This document shows positions 39,680 to 47,146 of a stretch of 64,000 bases of DNA, one piece after another; the first letter of the stretch is position 1; every line of letters starts with the position of its first letter. Location: assembly GCA_965246855.1 (NCBI GenBank), contig CBDFFP010000006.1, positions 186,001-250,000 on the forward strand, read 5' to 3'. This stretch comes from UBA1952 sp965246855. Its GTDB lineage: Bacteria > Bacteroidota > Bacteroidia > Chitinophagales > Chitinophagaceae. The notes below the pieces were generated by a model. It saw nothing but the letters and a program-made list of their open reading frames with translations, did no database searches and had not been told where the DNA came from. Position numbers and translations under genes: made by a program.

Positions 39680-40858
39680 CTACTTCAAAATATTCCCTTC
39701 CTTAGAAAACTGCTTCACGCTCGCCACCATTGCCAAGAGCGCTACCACAATCAGGGAAACGACCAGCAACGCATACTGTCCATACTGAATCGTTCCGGCA
39801 ATGATTTCCTTTGTCGCCAGCGCAATGTTCATAATCGGAATCAAGGCCGTTTGCCATGTCAGGCGCATGCCCGGCATCATCGCCATCATGGCGGGCACAA
39901 TCACGGCAAAAATCATGGGGCTGACGTAGGTCTGCGCTTCCTTAAAGCTGTTGGCGCGAATGGCAACTGCGGAAAGAATACCTGCGAAAAACACACTCAA
40001 CGGCACGAGCATTCCAAACAGCAACAAGACAAAACGCAGGCTCAGAATATCGTTCATGGCACGGAGTATTTCCGGCGGAATGCCGTCAAAAAGGCGCAGC
40101 GCGGCAAACATCCCCACGATGGTCATCACCGCTGCGAAAACGCCCACCACGCTTATCGCCATTACTTTCCCCAGAAGGATTTCAAAGCGCGACGCAGGCG
40201 TGGTCAAGAGGGTTTCCAACGTGCCTTTTTCCTTCTCGCCGGTAATCAAATCCAGCGCCGGATACATGCAGGCCATAAAGCAAAACAGGATAAAGATGTA
40301 AGGCAGAAATCCGCCCGCCAGCATCCCGATTTGTTCTTGTTTGGAAGCCACATCCGATTCCAGCACGGCAATCGGCTCCAACAATTCCGGCGAAATGTGC
40401 AAGTGCTCAAAACGGCTTTTCAGTACGTCGGCTTTGTAAGCATCCAACACTTTTTGTACCCGTCCTTCCACACTCGTGTTGGTGGATTTATAGTAGAAGC
40501 CCACTTTCCCCACGCCCATAGAATCCACCGAAGAGGCAAAAGCCGGGTCAAAATTCAAGACCGCATCGTAAGATTCTTCGGCCACTGAATCGCGGGCAGC
40601 CGTCAGCGGAACACCTTGAATCAACTTAAAGCCAAGCGCTGCGGCAAACTGCTTTTCCAAAACGGGCGGCGCATTTAGCAAAGCCACGCGCAACGTTTTA
40701 GCTTCTTCTTTCTCGGCCATTCGCTTGCTGAATTTGGTAACGCCCAGCAAAAGCAGCGGCATCGCCAGCACAGGCAGCAGAATAGCGGAAATCAGCGTGC
40801 GCTTATCGCGTAGCGTCGTAGTCATTTCCTTGCGGAAAATCGTGAGGATAATGCTCAT
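39680..40858 (-). CDS. ABC-2 type transporter permease (NatB-like)
   Basis: This 392-residue permease belongs to an ABC exporter of the sodium/antibiotic efflux type. It has an N-terminal membrane segment (LISAILLPVLAMPLLLLGV), a large extracytoplasmic domain (about residues 55-190) and about five C-terminal segments (PYIFILFCFMACMYPALDLI, with ITGEKEKGTLETLLTTPAS as the ABC-2 coupling motif, then LLFGMLVPLSVFFAGIL and others). The start at 40858 (MSIILTIFRKEMTTTLRDKR) is clear. The ATPase gene lies 155 bases upstream in the same orientation. Confidence 0.9.
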   Translation of the reverse strand: MSIILTIFRKEMTTTLRDKRTLISAILLPVLAMPLLLLGVTKFSKRMAEKEEAKTLRVALLNAPPVLEKQFAAALGFKLIQGVPLTAARDSVAEESYDAVLNFDPAFASSVDSMGVGKVGFYYKSTNTSVEGRVQKVLDAYKADVLKSRFEHLHISPELLEPIAVLESDVASKQEQIGMLAGGFLPYIFILFCFMACMYPALDLITGEKEKGTLETLLTTPASRFEILLGKVMAISVVGVFAAVMTIVGMFAALRLFDGIPPEILRAMNDILSLRFVLLLFGMLVPLSVFFAGILSAVAIRANSFKEAQTYVSPMIFAVIVPAMMAMMPGMRLTWQTALIPIMNIALATKEIIAGTIQYGQYALLVVSLIVVALLAMVASVKQFSKEGNILK

Positions 40859-41013
40859 GGGAAATGGAAAAAGAGAACTGGTTTTTTTGAAATTTTTGGG
40901 CGTTGCCTTCGGCCCGGGCTTTCGGCTTTGCTTCGCGCCGCCTCTATCCCTAACGCGGTGGTTTACCGGTGTAGGAACTCCGCTGTTAGCGGGGCGTTCT
41001 GTGGATTCCGGCT

Positions 41014-41787
41014 TTACCTCCCAACCGCTTCCCCCTGCACCAGCCGTATAAATGCCGCCGTCAAGGATTCGGTATTGGCTTCTTTGCGGAAAGCATCCAT
41101 TGTGTCGGCATACACAATGCGGCCTTTGTTGATAATCGCCAGCTCGTCGCAAAGCAAGTCCACTTCGCTCATGATGTGGGAAGAGAAAATCACCGTCTTG
41201 CCGTCGGCCTTGCAATCGCGTATTAGGTTGATAATGCTGCCCGCCGTTATCACATCCAGCCCGCTCGTCGGCTCGTCAAAAATCACCACTTCCGGGTCGT
41301 GAATCATTGTCCGCGCGATAGACACTTTCTGCTTCATGCCGGTGGAAAGCTGCCCGATGCGTTTGTTGGCAAAGCTGTTGATGCCCAACTGCGTAAAGAG
41401 CGTTTCTTTTCGCTGCTGAAACACCGCTCCAGACATGCCGTAGAGGTCGGCAAAATACTTCACCGTTTCGGAGGGCGTAAGCCGGTCATAAAGGTTGGTA
41501 GAGCCGGTAAGGAAACCGATTTTCCGGCGCACTTCTGCCGCGTTCTTTACCACGTCCAATCCACTCACCTGAATGCTTCCAGAAGAAGGCAAAAGCAGTG
41601 TCGCCATCATGCGCAACGTAGTCGTCTTGCCCGCGCCGTTGGGGCCAAGCAGCGAAAAAATGCGTCCCGGCTGACAGGTAAAGCTCACGTCGTTTACGGC
41701 GTTGAGGCTACCTGCATCGGTCTGTAATTCTGCCCTTTGCTTTTTGCTGAGTGCATATTGCTTGGAGACGTTGGAGACTTCTATCAT
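41014..41787 (-). CDS. ABC transporter ATP-binding protein (NatA-like)
   Basis: This 257-residue ATPase powers the exporter formed with the permease at 39680. It has Walker A (GPNGAGKTT, residues 48-56), the Q-loop (GFLTGSTNLY), the signature LSTGMKQKVSIART, Walker B (EVVIFDEPTSGLD) and the switch histidine (TVIFSSHIMSEV). The pair resembles NatAB-type exporters. The 155-base spacer before the permease contains a short GC-rich hairpin but no gene. Confidence 0.94.
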   Translation of the reverse strand: MIEVSNVSKQYALSKKQRAELQTDAGSLNAVNDVSFTCQPGRIFSLLGPNGAGKTTTLRMMATLLLPSSGSIQVSGLDVVKNAAEVRRKIGFLTGSTNLYDRLTPSETVKYFADLYGMSGAVFQQRKETLFTQLGINSFANKRIGQLSTGMKQKVSIARTMIHDPEVVIFDEPTSGLDVITAGSIINLIRDCKADGKTVIFSSHIMSEVDLLCDELAIINKGRIVYADTMDAFRKEANTESLTAAFIRLVQGEAVGR

Positions 41788-41875
41788 CGGCGAATGATTT
41801 TGGAAAAGGAAAGATCTTAGAGAGGCGAAAGATAAAAGAGGATTTGAAGATAGAGGCACAAGGTTACAAACTACA

Positions 41876-41910
41876 GGCTATGACTTATGCCCCATAGCCT
41901 ATGGCCCATG
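41876..41910. repeat. Five heptamers (NNNTATG family) after the DtxR-type gene
   Basis: Units GGCTATG, ACTTATG, CCCCATA, GCCTATG and GCCCATG end 2 bases from the stop codon of the minus-strand regulator gene. GGCTATG and CATAGCC form a small hairpin. Confidence 0.75.
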
Positions 41911-41912
41911 TT

Positions 41913-42566
41913 TCAATCCACATAAATGTTCTGCGCGGCTTTGAAACTCACCGCTATCTTTTTCCCTTTCACTTCTATCGTCATCGTGCCGTCGTAATCC
42001 TGAACAGCACGCACGCGGATAGCATCGTGCAGGGAAAGTCCCAGCTTTTTAAGGTGTTGCAGGAAAGCGCGGCTATCGTCTTTCACGCCGGAGATAACGC
42101 ATTCCTTCCCTTCCGGCATATCGGCAAGAACGGCTTTGTGCAGGGCTTTCAATTCTCCTTTCTGCGTCGGAATCGGGTCGCCGTGCGGGTCGTATTGCGG
42201 GAAGCCCAGAAAAGCGTCGAGGCGCTCTATCAAAAGCGGCGACTGAATGTGCTCTAACTGTTCGGCCACTTCATGCACTTCTTCCCAACCGAAGTTGAGC
42301 TTCTCAAAAAGAAAAGTTTCCCACAGCCGGTGGCGGCGCACAATCTGAAGCGCCTGCTTTTTACCCGCTGCCGTGAGGCGGATTTTGCCGTAACGCTCAT
42401 AGTCCACCAGCGCTTTTTCTTTTAGCTTCTTCAGCATATCGCTCACGGTAGCGGGCTTCACGGCCAGCGCTTGGGCCAGCTCGTTCGTGCCTGCTTCTTT
42501 GGCCTCCTGCATCAGCGTAAGCTGCAACAGCGTTTTCAGGTAATTCTCTTCCGTTAGCGAGAGCAT
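41913..42566 (-). CDS. DtxR/MntR-family metal-dependent transcriptional repressor
   Basis: This 217-residue protein has the three-domain layout of DtxR/IdeR: a winged HTH (about residues 5-65, with TNELAQALAVKPATVSDMLKKL as the recognition region), a dimerisation and metal-binding domain (EEVHEVAEQLEHIQSPLLIERLD) and a C-terminal SH3-like FeoA domain (about 145-215). Such proteins repress uptake genes when loaded with Fe(II) or Mn(II). It is divergent from a TonB receptor whose promoter carries a palindrome. The start at 42566 is taken because LSLTEENYLK is the normal family opening. TATCTTTT at minus 42594-42587 is a likely -7 box. Confidence 0.92.
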   Translation of the reverse strand: MLSLTEENYLKTLLQLTLMQEAKEAGTNELAQALAVKPATVSDMLKKLKEKALVDYERYGKIRLTAAGKKQALQIVRRHRLWETFLFEKLNFGWEEVHEVAEQLEHIQSPLLIERLDAFLGFPQYDPHGDPIPTQKGELKALHKAVLADMPEGKECVISGVKDDSRAFLQHLKKLGLSLHDAIRVRAVQDYDGTMTIEVKGKKIAVSFKAAQNIYVD

Positions 42567-42609
42567 AGAACGAAAGTGAGAAATGGAAAAGATAAACCGG
42601 CACAATATT

Positions 42610-42629
42610 GTTAGTGGCGTCTAACTTTG
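42610..42629 (+). promoter_or_regulatory. Promoter with overlapping operator-like palindrome for the TonB receptor
   Basis: TAACTTTG (42622-42629) fits the -7 consensus, 10 bases before the ATG at 42640. The palindrome GTTAGTGGCGTCTAAC (42610-42625; 5-bp arms, 6-base centre) overlaps this box, as expected of an operator for the divergent DtxR/MntR-type repressor. Confidence 0.6.
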
Positions 42630-42639
42630 ATTTTTGAAA

Positions 42640-44721
42640 ATGAAAACTTTTAGCTTTCGCAAAGCCTTTCTCGGTATCCTTTTTCTTTCGCTTCAAATAG
42701 CCGGAAGCGCCAGCGCACAAACGGGCGCAGACTCTTCCAAGAAAGAATCTTCTTTAGGAGAAGTGGTTGTTTCGGGCACGCTGCGGGAGGTGCGCCGCTC
42801 GGAAAGTCCGGTAGCGGTGGAAGTCTACAGCGCGTCTTTTCTCCGCAAGAATCCAACGCCCAGCCTTTTTGAAGCGATACAGCAGATAAACGGCGTTCGC
42901 CCGCAAATCAACTGCAACCTCTGCAACACCGGCGACATCCACATCAACGGTTTGGAAGGGCCTTACACGATGGTGTTGATAGATGGAATGCCCATCGTGA
43001 GCGGGCTGGGAACGGTGTATGGATTGAGCGGAATTCCCACTTCGCTTATTGACCGCGTAGAAGTGATTAAAGGCCCGGCCTCTACACTCTACGGCAGCGA
43101 GGCCGTCGGCGGACTTATCAACGTCATCACCAAATCCGTAGCCGCCGCGCCACGCCTGAGCGCCGAAATCATGACAACCAGTTGGGGTGAAACAACGGCA
43201 GATTTTGCTTTCAAGAAAAGATTTTCCGACAAGGTAGAAGGACTTACCGCGCTGCACACTTTCCGCTATCAAACGCCGAAGGACGCTAATGGAGACGGCT
43301 TTACGGATGTTACGCTTCAACAGCGTTTTTCGGTTTTCCAGAAATTGAATTTTAAGCGGAAAGAAGGCAGAATTTTCACCCTTGCAGGCCGCTATTTTTA
43401 TGAAGACCGCTGGGGCGGCGATATGCGCTGGAACACAGCATTCCGGGGCACGGACAGCATCTACGGCGAAAGCATTTATACCCACCGCGCAGAGCTTTTG
43501 GGACGCTATCAGTTGCCGTTCCGGGAGAAGCTGATGCTTTCCTTTTCCGCCAATCACCACAACCAGGACAGCCGCTACGGAACCACTGTTTACGATGCGC
43601 GGCAGACCAATGCTTTTGCACAGCTTACCTGGGAAGGCACAGTTGGAAAAACGGCGCTGCTGGCTGGTGCGGCCACACGATATACCTACTATCAGGACAA
43701 TACGCCCGCTACGGCTACCGCACCCGACAAAATCTGGCTGCCCGGTGTATTTGTGCAAAGCGAGTGGAAACCCGCTGCTAAACATGTTTTGCTCACCGGC
43801 CTGCGCTATGATTACAACAGCCGTCACGGCAACATTTTTACGCCGCGTGTGGCCTATAAATGGTCGCCTACGGACAACGCGAGCCTGCGCCTGAATCTCG
43901 GAACAGGCTTCCGGGTGGTGAATCTTTTTACGGAAGACCATGCGGCCCTAACCGGCGCGCGCACGGTGATTATCCGCGAGGCGTTGCGCCCGGAGCAATC
44001 CTACAACGCTAACCTCAACTACCTGCAAAAGCTTTTCCCGGCGGCGGGCGGATTTGTGCAGTTGGATGCTTCTGTCTTCTACACGCACTTCCGCAACCGG
44101 ATTCTGCCGGATTATCTCACCGATCCTTCAAAAATCATCTACGCCAACTTAGAAGGTTATGCGGAAAGCAAAGGTGTTACGCTCAATGCCGAATACAATC
44201 ATCCGCACGGATTGCGCATCAACGCCGGCGCTACGTTGATGGACAATTCCGTTACGGAAAATGGTGTACGCCGCAGGCCTTTATTGACGGAACGCTTCAC
44301 CGCCGTCTGGACGGTTTCCTATGCTTTTTTCAAAGGCCGCCTGACGGCAGACTACACCGGAAATCTATACAGCCCGATGCTCTTGCCCACACTTGGTCCA
44401 ACAGACCCGCGCCTGCCGGAATCGCCGTGGTGGAGCCGCCAGAATATTCAGCTTACCCTCAAGGTCCGCAACGATATTTCCGTGTTCGGCGGCGTGAAAA
44501 ATATCTTCAGTCAAACGCCGGACGGCAACGGTAATCCTTTCCTGATTGCCCGCACAACCGACCCTTTCAACAAAGCCGTGCGCTACAAGCCCGACGGCGC
44601 GGTGCAGCAAACGTCCGACAATCCTTATGGCCTCACGTTTGACCCCGGTTATGTGTATGCGCCAATGCAACCACGAACAGCGTTTGTGGGGATGCGGTAT
44701 CAGGTAGGGAACAGAAAGTAG
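42640..44721 (+). CDS. TonB-dependent outer-membrane receptor
   Basis: This 693-residue receptor imports a metal complex across the outer membrane using TonB energy. It has a signal peptide (ending GSASA), a TonB-box-like GEVVVSG near residue 33, a plug domain (about 40-160) and a 22-strand barrel. In the plug the segment RPQINCNLCNTGDIHINGLE holds a CxxC pair, which ordinary receptors lack and which may bind a metal. VEVIKGPASTLYGSEAVGGLINVITK is the typical plug end and FVGMRYQVGNRK the barrel end. The start is ATG 42640, not the TTG at 42634. It is divergent from the DtxR-type gene, so metal regulation is likely. Confidence 0.94.
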   Translation: MKTFSFRKAFLGILFLSLQIAGSASAQTGADSSKKESSLGEVVVSGTLREVRRSESPVAVEVYSASFLRKNPTPSLFEAIQQINGVRPQINCNLCNTGDIHINGLEGPYTMVLIDGMPIVSGLGTVYGLSGIPTSLIDRVEVIKGPASTLYGSEAVGGLINVITKSVAAAPRLSAEIMTTSWGETTADFAFKKRFSDKVEGLTALHTFRYQTPKDANGDGFTDVTLQQRFSVFQKLNFKRKEGRIFTLAGRYFYEDRWGGDMRWNTAFRGTDSIYGESIYTHRAELLGRYQLPFREKLMLSFSANHHNQDSRYGTTVYDARQTNAFAQLTWEGTVGKTALLAGAATRYTYYQDNTPATATAPDKIWLPGVFVQSEWKPAAKHVLLTGLRYDYNSRHGNIFTPRVAYKWSPTDNASLRLNLGTGFRVVNLFTEDHAALTGARTVIIREALRPEQSYNANLNYLQKLFPAAGGFVQLDASVFYTHFRNRILPDYLTDPSKIIYANLEGYAESKGVTLNAEYNHPHGLRINAGATLMDNSVTENGVRRRPLLTERFTAVWTVSYAFFKGRLTADYTGNLYSPMLLPTLGPTDPRLPESPWWSRQNIQLTLKVRNDISVFGGVKNIFSQTPDGNGNPFLIARTTDPFNKAVRYKPDGAVQQTSDNPYGLTFDPGYVYAPMQPRTAFVGMRYQVGNRK

Positions 44722-44782
44722 CGCGCAGAAAATCACCGGCGTTTTGACCACCTTATTTTCGCGCGCATTTTCTCTCCCAAAC

Positions 44783-46126
44783 ATGCCTTTCCCAAAAACA
44801 CTCTTCGCGCTGCTGCCGTTGTTACCCTTTATGGCTCTTGCGCAAAGCACCGATACCAACCTGCGCGACGAGCGCTTTTCCATTCACGGGCAAACCACCG
44901 TCGTTACGCAGCGCAAGCTGGATTTTTCCGTTCCCTACTCTGGGGCCAACAGCCTGCAACCGCAAGCGGAAACGCGCACTTCGCTCACCACAACGCTGTT
45001 TCTCGGCGCGCGGCTGTGGCAGGGCGCAAGTATTTACCTCAACCCCGAACTGGCGGGCGGCTCCGGCTTGAGTCAGGTGCTGGGCATCGCGGCAGCCACC
45101 AACGGTGAGACCTTCCGCGTGGGCAACCCGGAACCGCAGGTTTACCTCGCGCGGCTGTTCGTGCGGCAGTTGTTTGCGCTGGAGAAAGGCTGGCGGCAAA
45201 AGCCCGCCGGCACGTTTCACAATGTGGGCGATTTTAACCAGTTGGACGAGTGGGTTCCGACAAAATATTTCGCTGTTACCGCCGGGAAAATCTCCATTGC
45301 CGATTATTTTGACGACAACAGCTACAGCCACGACCCGCGCATGCAGTTTATGAGCTGGGCCTTGATGTCGAACGGCGCGTGGGATTATCCGGCCAATACC
45401 CGGGGATACACGCCGAGTCTGGTGCTGGAATACGTGACGCCGCGCAACGAAATCCGCTATGGTTTTTCCCTCCAACCCAAAGTGGCCAACGGCCCGGATA
45501 TGAGCTGGAAGGTTGCCGACTACGGCGCGCACACGCTGGAATGGACACGTCGCTACCAACACCGCAATCGCCCCGGCGCGGTGCGCCTGTTGGCTTTCTA
45601 CAACTACGGGCCGATGGGGAATTACCGCTCGGCCATTGCCGCCAATCCTACTGCGCCTGACGTAACAGCAGTGCAGGGAAAGACGCGCTCCAAGCGCGGC
45701 CTTGCGCTGAACTGGGAACAGGCACTGCCCAACGATTTCGGTGTCTTTGCCCGCGCCGCCTGGAACGATGGCCGGAATGCGACCTGGGCCTTTACGGAAA
45801 TAGACCGCAGCCTCAGCGCGGGCGTGGTAAAGAGCGGCAACGCCTGGAAGCGTCCGAATGACCGCGTGGGTTTAGCTTATTGCATCAGTGGGCTTTCCGA
45901 TGCGCACCGCGATTATCTGGCGGCGGGCGGCAGAGGCTTTATGCTGGGCGATGGCAAGCTCAATTATTCCCCGGAACACCTTGCCGAACTGTATTACAAC
46001 GCCGAGATTCTACCTAACCGCTTCTACTTTACCGGCACGGCGCAGATGATTGTAAATCCCGGTTACAATGCTGACCGCAATGGGCCGGTGGGTGTGTTTT
46101 CAGCTCGGGCGCACATGCGGTTCTAA
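44783..46126 (+). CDS. OprB-type carbohydrate-selective porin family protein
   Basis: This 447-residue outer-membrane porin has a signal peptide (MPFPKTLFALLPLLPFMALA) and the OprB family pattern (FSIHGQTTVVTQ, LYLNPELAGGSGLS-like IYLNPELAGGSG, FAVTAGKISIADYFDDNSYSHDPR, QFMSWALMSNGAWDYPANTRGY, and the end NPGYNADRNGPVGVFSARAHMRF). OprB-like porins are named for sugar uptake. Here it follows the metal-regulated TonB receptor after 61 bases, so I infer that it may help with metal or siderophore entry instead. It ends before a perfect inverted repeat. Confidence 0.88.
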   Translation: MPFPKTLFALLPLLPFMALAQSTDTNLRDERFSIHGQTTVVTQRKLDFSVPYSGANSLQPQAETRTSLTTTLFLGARLWQGASIYLNPELAGGSGLSQVLGIAAATNGETFRVGNPEPQVYLARLFVRQLFALEKGWRQKPAGTFHNVGDFNQLDEWVPTKYFAVTAGKISIADYFDDNSYSHDPRMQFMSWALMSNGAWDYPANTRGYTPSLVLEYVTPRNEIRYGFSLQPKVANGPDMSWKVADYGAHTLEWTRRYQHRNRPGAVRLLAFYNYGPMGNYRSAIAANPTAPDVTAVQGKTRSKRGLALNWEQALPNDFGVFARAAWNDGRNATWAFTEIDRSLSAGVVKSGNAWKRPNDRVGLAYCISGLSDAHRDYLAAGGRGFMLGDGKLNYSPEHLAELYYNAEILPNRFYFTGTAQMIVNPGYNADRNGPVGVFSARAHMRF

Positions 46127-46190
46127 CATAGGTCATGGGTCATAAGTCATGTCCCGTTTATGGCCCATGACTTATGACCCATGACCTATG
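46127..46190. repeat. Perfect 25-bp inverted repeat built of heptamers
   Basis: 46127-46151 is the exact reverse complement of 46166-46190, with a 14-base loop. Each arm is made of CATAGGT-, CATGGGT- and CATAAGT-type heptamers. It starts directly after the porin stop, and the right arm contains the stop codon of the convergent gene (46186-46188). It may act as a terminator hairpin, although no T run follows. Confidence 0.95.
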
Positions 46191-46962
46191 AAATCGCCTT
46201 CTCCGTCAGGTGCTTCCAGTACCGCACGGGCATGTGCTGGAGATGCAGCTTCACGTTTTTACGCGCCGGAATGCCGGTGTGCTTGAAGTAGTCGCGCCAC
46301 AGGGTTTGGAAAAGGGTTTCGCGTTCGTCTAAGAGTTCGCCGGAAATTTTTCCGTCCATGCCTTCGCCTTCCGTCCATTCCATCTGCACCTCGCGGATGT
46401 CGCCCGTAGCGGCGGTGTAGTGGATGCCGTAGCGGCGACGTCCATCGTAAATCATCCAGTCCTGATCGGCGTAGCGGCTGCGGAAGTGCGCGGTGATGAG
46501 GGGCAATACGTTGTGGTCGGGTTCCACGAAGGCGTAGAACAGGCCGTCGCCTAGTTTTTGGAAACGCACGAATGCTTCCATACGGTGCTTTTCGCGCCAC
46601 ACTTTCCGGGCCGTTTGCGTTAGCCACAACATGCCGGGATGGCCGAAATCTTCCTCTACGTTTTCGGTGCGGGAAAAGACATGGCGGATGGCGGAAAGCG
46701 CATAATCTTCCCAATCGGGCATCTCGGAAAGGAAAGCAGAATACAGTTTTTTCAGGCCTTCGGGGGACAGCTTTTTTTGCAGTCCGCGCCACACGCGCAG
46801 TTGCTTTTCCTCTGCCGTTTCCACCGAAAGAATCTCGCCGAAAAGCCCGCCCTGCGTTTTGTCCTGAGGAAGAATTTTTACCTCCGAAAGCTTGCGCTCA
46901 TAGACCTCAAAAACTGCCGTCAGGAAGCCGCCGAAAGTGCCGTCGTAGGAAAGGAAAGTCAT
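46186..46962 (-). CDS. TIGR03915-type putative DNA repair protein (DUF4130)
   Basis: This 258-residue protein fits the TIGR03915/DUF4130 family: YDGTFGGFLTAVFEVYE at the N-terminus, VFSRTENVEEDFGHPGMLWL in the middle, GLFYAFVEPDHNVLPLITAHF, and NVKLHLQHMPVRYWKHLTEK at the C-terminus. In many genomes it is next to a radical SAM protein with which it is thought to act in DNA repair, but that partner is not here. The biochemical role is not known. Confidence 0.88.
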   Translation of the reverse strand: MTFLSYDGTFGGFLTAVFEVYERKLSEVKILPQDKTQGGLFGEILSVETAEEKQLRVWRGLQKKLSPEGLKKLYSAFLSEMPDWEDYALSAIRHVFSRTENVEEDFGHPGMLWLTQTARKVWREKHRMEAFVRFQKLGDGLFYAFVEPDHNVLPLITAHFRSRYADQDWMIYDGRRRYGIHYTAATGDIREVQMEWTEGEGMDGKISGELLDERETLFQTLWRDYFKHTGIPARKNVKLHLQHMPVRYWKHLTEKAIS

Positions 46963-47070
46963 AGGAAAAGTTGCCGCGCTTGGGCTTTCTTAAAAACAAA
47001 GGAGACGCAGACGAGTTCACTTCTGGAAACGGTTTGTAAGGCTACTATGTACGCCTTTCGACCTTTTTTT

Positions 47071-47131
47071 GTCATTCCGACGAAGGAGGAATCTCACAGC
47101 AAGTACGAGATTCCTCCTTCGTCGGAATGAC
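47071..47131. repeat. REP-like palindrome, GTCATTCCGACG family, perfect 25-bp arms
   Basis: 47071-47095 and 47107-47131 are exact reverse complements with an 11-base loop. The arm matches the element at 9024-9121. Confidence 0.92.
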
Positions 47132-47146
47132 CCGCATTATCATGTA

